This document shows positions 6,433-8,955 of a stretch of 8,955 nt of DNA, piece by piece. A program made the position numbers and the translations under genes. Every line of letters begins with the position of its first letter. Positions within the stretch are counted from its first letter, which is position 1. This stretch comes from Thermoplasmatota archaeon (GTDB taxonomy: Archaea > Thermoplasmatota > Thermoplasmata > Methanomassiliicoccales > Methanomassiliicoccaceae): positions 2,617 through 11,571 of the forward strand of contig JAKIXL010000035.1 in assembly GCA_022709105.1 (NCBI GenBank), read 5' to 3'. The notes under the pieces are model-generated. The model had not been told where the DNA came from. It was given only the letters and a program-made list of their open reading frames with translations, and searched no databases.

Positions 6433-7574
6433 TCCGCGCTCTCCACTGGATCGCCGCTCTCCGCTCCCTTCTGTTTCCCGTTCATCCCCCTCAAGGACGT
6501 ATTGAGAAGGGCCCCGAAGACCGCCAGAAGGAACCCGGCCATGATCTCCAAGAAGATCACCGCTTGATCATAGTTGCGGAACCCAAAGAAAACCTGAGTA
6601 GCGTCCAAGGCCCCCTGGAGGATGAAGCCCAGGGCGAATATCGTGACCGAGGCAACGAGATACGAGTACTGAAGAACGCCCTTGGACAGATAGTCATTGA
6701 TGAACAGGCCGACCTGGAAGGTGAAGTAGGCGAACACGCACATCCACATGAAGCCGCCCACGAACAGCACGATCTTCTCCAGCACCTCGGCCTCGGGGTC
6801 CGACAGAGCCGCGTCCAGTCCGTAAAGCAGACCTAACAGGAATATCATGATCGCCAGCACAGCGAAGGGTAGCATGGTGCTTCCTTCCTTCACCGCGGTT
6901 TGCGTCTCCTTCCACCACTCCCTTGCCCTATCTCCGGCCTTGTACGCGAACATAACCAGGTACAGGCCGACGACCGCCCAGATCATGGCCAGCCCCATGT
7001 TGGTGAACGACACCTCGGCTGAGCCCTGGAACAGCATTATGATGGGGTCCAGGAGAGCGAATATGCCGAACACGAGAAGCGCCAGGCCGATGGGTACGAC
7101 GATGCGCTTTCTGACCTTTTCGTCGTTCAGCATTTTGATCAGGATGTAGTACGTGCCTTCGACCGTGGGCACCTGCTTGACAAAGACCTTGCGCACGGAG
7201 TCGACCTTCACCCTCGAAGAGACCACGGGATAGATGTACTCATCCTCAGCTCCGTCGGAGACCAGCACGACCCGGTCAGGCCTTACAAGGCCCAATACGG
7301 TCTCCAGCTGTGTAGAGAGCACCAGATCGCTCTCGTATCCAACGTGCACGTCCCCGCAAATGGTGGCGATCTCCACGTCCATTCCCTTCTTGATCATCTC
7401 ATCGTAGATGCTTATGGCCGCCAGAAGGGTGTTGGTATCTGAGTCTTCAGCGTCCTTGAGGCCCAGCCCTATAGCTGCTTTGAGATTTTCCTCCCGGCCG
7501 ACGAAAGGACTGTTGAGACCGGCCTTGACACCGAAGTCATCGTCCCGGTCCACGCAGAGAACTAGAATCCTCAT
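6429..7574 (-). CDS. DUF373 family integral membrane protein
   Basis: This is an archaeal membrane protein of unknown function, 381 residues. The soluble N-terminal domain (1-155) begins MRILVLCVDRDDDFG and contains the family-like segments SPFVGREENLKAAIGLGL (22-39), DAEDSDTNTLLAAI (41-54) and VLVSDGAEDE (103-112). The acidic DRDDD and DGAEDE motifs look like metal or nucleotide sites, but no reaction is known to me. Six hydrophobic helices follow at about 158-181, 192-211, 234-256, 266-289, 302-321 and 336-358, then a charged tail. It overlaps mptE by 4 nt, so the two are co-transcribed and probably translationally coupled. No clear ribosome binding site precedes the ATG, and the nearby TATA-like box suggests a near-leaderless transcript. 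Confidence 0.88.
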   Translation of the reverse strand: MRILVLCVDRDDDFGVKAGLNSPFVGREENLKAAIGLGLKDAEDSDTNTLLAAISIYDEMIKKGMDVEIATICGDVHVGYESDLVLSTQLETVLGLVRPDRVVLVSDGAEDEYIYPVVSSRVKVDSVRKVFVKQVPTVEGTYYILIKMLNDEKVRKRIVVPIGLALLVFGIFALLDPIIMLFQGSAEVSFTNMGLAMIWAVVGLYLVMFAYKAGDRAREWWKETQTAVKEGSTMLPFAVLAIMIFLLGLLYGLDAALSDPEAEVLEKIVLFVGGFMWMCVFAYFTFQVGLFINDYLSKGVLQYSYLVASVTIFALGFILQGALDATQVFFGFRNYDQAVIFLEIMAGFLLAVFGALLNTSLRGMNGKQKGAESGDPVESAE

Positions 7575-7598
7575 TTTGATTCTCTATTTGGTTACATT

Positions 7599-7610
7599 CT
7601 AATTAAATTT
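7599..7610 (-). promoter_or_regulatory. Predicted TATA box of the DUF373-mptE unit
   Basis: The minus strand reads AAATTTAATTAG, preceded by GGGG, about 30 nt upstream of the DUF373 ATG. A 25-nt spacing would put the start site about 5 nt before the ATG. That fits the missing Shine-Dalgarno sequence and suggests leaderless translation. Confidence 0.5.
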
Positions 7611-7664
7611 CCCCTTCCATCCTCACCTGGGTGACCGGACAGCAGATAGTTGCTTAATGCAGAG

Positions 7665-7883
7665 CTAGCTTCTCACGGGCATTCTGTGCCGGTCAAAGTG
7701 TGTAGAACCTTCGGGGACCCGTCTTCCAAGATGCTGCTCGAGTTTGGTTCTCATTGATCGGCCACATTCATAAATGCCGCTGACCAGGTCGCCCTCTGGA
7801 AGGATCTGGCATGAAGGATGGACCATAGTGCCAAGGCCGATGACATCCGCCGCGCGGCCAAAGCCTTGGCCGCCCGTGCTCAA
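7665..7883 (-). CDS. Possible small ORF or gene fragment (72 aa), unrecognised
   Basis: This TTG-started frame has gene-like composition, including AADVIGLGTMVHPSCQILPE (11-30) and SMRTKLEQHLG, and ends in TAG. No ribosome binding site precedes it. The same frame upstream, beyond a TGA, still looks coding-like, which fits a remnant of a longer gene better than a complete small gene. I do not recognise a family. Confidence 0.2.
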   Translation of the reverse strand: MSTGGQGFGRAADVIGLGTMVHPSCQILPEGDLVSGIYECGRSMRTKLEQHLGRRVPEGSTHFDRHRMPVRS

Positions 7884-8048
7884 TGATGGTGGCGAATTAC
7901 CATATCAAGTGAGGGTCCGAACGAAGGCGTCTAAGAGCCCATCGGTGCCAACGGCCTTGCGGCCATCCTTATGTGTCCCGATGAGCCGGCATATAACTTC
8001 GAGCTCGGTTGCCGAGGCCTTCCACCGCAGCAATGGACGACCTGAACC

Positions 8049-8068
8049 AGATCACCGATCGATGATCT
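8049..8068. repeat. 20-bp near-perfect palindrome
   Basis: AGATCA at 8049-8054 and TGATCT at 8063-8068 flank a CGATCG-containing centre. Read against its reverse complement, 18 of 20 bases match. It could be a protein-binding site or a short hairpin, but no gene start lies nearby. Confidence 0.4.
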
Positions 8069-8455
8069 CTGATCAAATGGGCTGTTCTTCGAGGAAGACC
8101 CTTCCATGCCAGGATATCGCAGCAATGGTCCTTTCCAGGCAGAGGTGTTGGCTTGCCCGAGGGAACGCTGCCCCCCATATTGCCGTCGAGACTTGTGGTC
8201 AAGAACGTCGAAGGGGCGCAAAATTATGCACCGTCACTGCGGCAACCTGAGCCATATGAGCATCCTTTCACATAGGGAGGGTCGCAGGAAAGGGAGCCGA
8301 TCTGAAAGATTTTCGATCCCTTCACCGCATCTTAGTGCTGATGTCCATTTTTGGGGGCCCCTGAGGCCATCACCGGACCGTTCCAGCGTCCAGGAGCTGG
8401 AGCAGCAGTTCCTCTATCTTTTCCGACCCGTGGCCCGTGGACAGCGCGGTCATCT

Positions 8456-8477
8456 CCCGGCCGTAGCAGAGGCCGGG
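8456..8477. repeat. Strong GC-rich hairpin
   Basis: CCCGGCC (8456-8462) pairs perfectly with GGCCGGG (8471-8477) around an 8-base loop, GTAGCAGA. It lies in the stretch without a clear gene, just after the small minus-strand ORF ends. It has no following T-run on either strand, so it is not an obvious terminator. A structured RNA or chance in GC-rich DNA are both possible. Confidence 0.45.
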
Positions 8478-8501
8478 CGATGATGTTCACTAAATCGCGA
8501 T

Positions 8502-8663
8502 CTAAAGGACCGTGCAAAAAGCGCCGTCCGACTCAAGCTGGTAACTGCCGGTGGACAGAGAGGAGCGGGGCTTGATCTTCGGGTCGATCCAAAACGGACG
8601 ATCGGGATCTGCCGCCGGCAAAGAGAGGTCTGCATTAATGACATGGAACGCATCAAGGACCAT
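8502..8663 (-). CDS. Possible small ORF or gene fragment (53 aa), unrecognised
   Basis: This ATG-started frame has balanced, protein-like composition, for example MVLDAFHVINADLSLPAADP (1-20) and FWIDPKIKPRSS (24-35). It ends at TAG, soon followed in frame by another TAG and a TGA. Beyond these, more coding-like sequence continues in the same frame. An AT-rich TATTATA element at about 8716-8722 could act as a minus-strand promoter, but no ribosome binding site is visible. It may be a genuine small protein or the 5' remnant of a decayed gene. Confidence 0.25.
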   Translation of the reverse strand: MVLDAFHVINADLSLPAADPDRPFWIDPKIKPRSSLSTGSYQLESDGAFCTVL

Positions 8664-8681
8664 CGTCCATGGTGCCGCGAC

Positions 8682-8687
8682 TATATC
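8682..8687 (+). promoter_or_regulatory. Predicted TATA box of the zinc-ribbon gene
   Basis: TATATC on the plus strand is centred about 27 nt before the ATG at 8712, so transcription would start at or just before the start codon. A GGTGAG at 8694-8699 lies 12 nt from the ATG. That spacing is long for a ribosome binding site and it may be accidental. Confidence 0.4.
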
Positions 8688-8711
8688 TCAAAAGGTGAGT
8701 TTTCTGACAAA

Positions 8712-8955
8712 ATGATTATAATAATGGAGGATAATCCGACGCTCGGCAGGTCCATGGAAAGGTCATCTGGTCTGAAGGAATGCCCTCGCTGCGGGCTTAG
8801 AAATCGCCAAGGTGCTTACCAATGCGATTTCTGCGGCTGGGACTTCAAGGCCGCTACCGATGACTGGATGGGGCAAGTGAACGACCTGGAGCGCATCGGG
8901 CGTGACGTCGAGCTCTCGGACATGGATACGTCCGTTCGCTCCAGGATCGAGCTGA
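8712..8955 (+). CDS. Zinc-ribbon protein (partial, N-terminal 81 residues)
   Basis: This is the only plus-strand gene with support, open to the right edge. After a short polar leader comes a C4 zinc ribbon: CPRCG (24-28) and CDFCGW (38-43), two CxxC knuckles about 11 residues apart. The following segment is acidic and helical (DDWMGQVNDLERIGRDVELS), possibly the start of a coiled coil. Such short ribbons are common in archaeal regulatory and scaffold proteins, and the specific role is unknown. The start could be ATG 8712, 8724 or 8754, all in frame. I chose 8712 because the TATA box predicts a leaderless transcript beginning there. The transcript diverges from the DUF373-mptE unit. Confidence 0.7.
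   Translation, partial: MIIIMEDNPTLGRSMERSSGLKECPRCGLRNRQGAYQCDFCGWDFKAATDDWMGQVNDLERIGRDVELSDMDTSVRSRIEL

Larger units (their letters stand above)
7611..8681. other. About 1.07 kb without a convincing gene; possible decayed minus-strand coding DNA
   Basis: No reading frame here shows a recognisable domain or sustained coding character. The longest open frame, plus strand 7774-8250, is rich in Arg, Ser and Pro with no hydrophobic core, as expected of a chance frame. The minus strand has several gene-like patches in a single frame between 8663 and 7665, interrupted by about ten stops. Examples are REMTALSTGHGSEKIEELL near 8450, LEVICRLIGTHKDGRKAVG near 7970 and VIGLGTMVHPSCQILPEGD near 7830. 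The stop count is not clearly below chance, so a pseudogene is possible but unproven. I see no tRNA, rRNA, RNase P or SRP RNA motifs, and no terminal inverted repeats or transposase motifs. Confidence 0.5.

Noticed and set aside
7669..8239. In-frame TGA codons read as selenocysteine or tryptophan
   Set aside because: The flanking genes end in ordinary TGA stops, there is no visible selenocysteine context, and TGA is the commonest stop expected by chance in GC-rich DNA.
8492..8504. In-frame TAG codons on the minus strand as pyrrolysine sites
   Set aside because: Two TAGs are followed at once by a TGA, and the sequence does not resemble methylamine methyltransferases, so amber recoding is not supported.
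7611..8681. RNase P RNA, SRP RNA, tRNA or CRISPR array
   Set aside because: I found no conserved GAGGAAAGUC-type core, no SRP GGAAGG-AGC tetraloop context, no GGTTCRA T-arm and no regularly spaced direct repeats.

Overview
The window reads as archaeal DNA of moderate to high GC, probably from the Thermoplasmatota or Methanomassiliicoccales neighbourhood. The lineage is inferred from gene content and was not tested by any search. Archaeal signs are an MptE-type pterin pyrophosphokinase, a DUF373 membrane protein, AT-rich TATA-like boxes at about -25, short or absent leaders at several genes, oligo-T terminators without strong stems, and GGAGGTGA-type ribosome binding sites inside the operon.

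Positions 1-5485 (all minus strand) encode a complete peptide-type ABC importer of the Opp/Dpp class. In transcription order it has a membrane-anchored substrate-binding protein (3626-5485) with its own promoter and oligo-T terminator. A second unit follows: permease oppB (2464-3486), permease oppC (1479-2459), ATPase oppD (212-1474) and the start of ATPase oppF (1-215, cut by the window edge). The oppB-oppC and oppC-oppD gaps are 4 nt, and oppD-oppF overlap by 4 nt. The binding-protein and oppB promoters share the identical 11-mer TATTATATAGC, which suggests matched expression of the two units.

The most notable feature is the architecture of the binding protein. It appears to be a natural circular permutant of the SBP_bac_5 (OppA/DppA) fold. 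The segment that is normally the C-terminal third (residues about 53-215) comes first, straight after an uncleaved membrane anchor. A short linker then leads to the segment that is normally N-terminal (about 222-600). Each part occurs once and together they make one full domain. The partner ATPase OppD is also unusual, with two helical insertions that bring it to 420 residues.

Positions 5737-7574 (minus strand) hold a two-gene unit, a DUF373 protein with six predicted membrane segments followed by mptE, overlapping in GTGA and ending at a T8 tract. Positions 7611-8681 contain no convincing gene. They hold gene-like fragments on the minus strand in one stop-interrupted frame, plus a strong hairpin and a near-palindrome. 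At the right edge a plus-strand gene for a C4 zinc-ribbon protein starts at 8712, apparently leaderless, and runs off the window.
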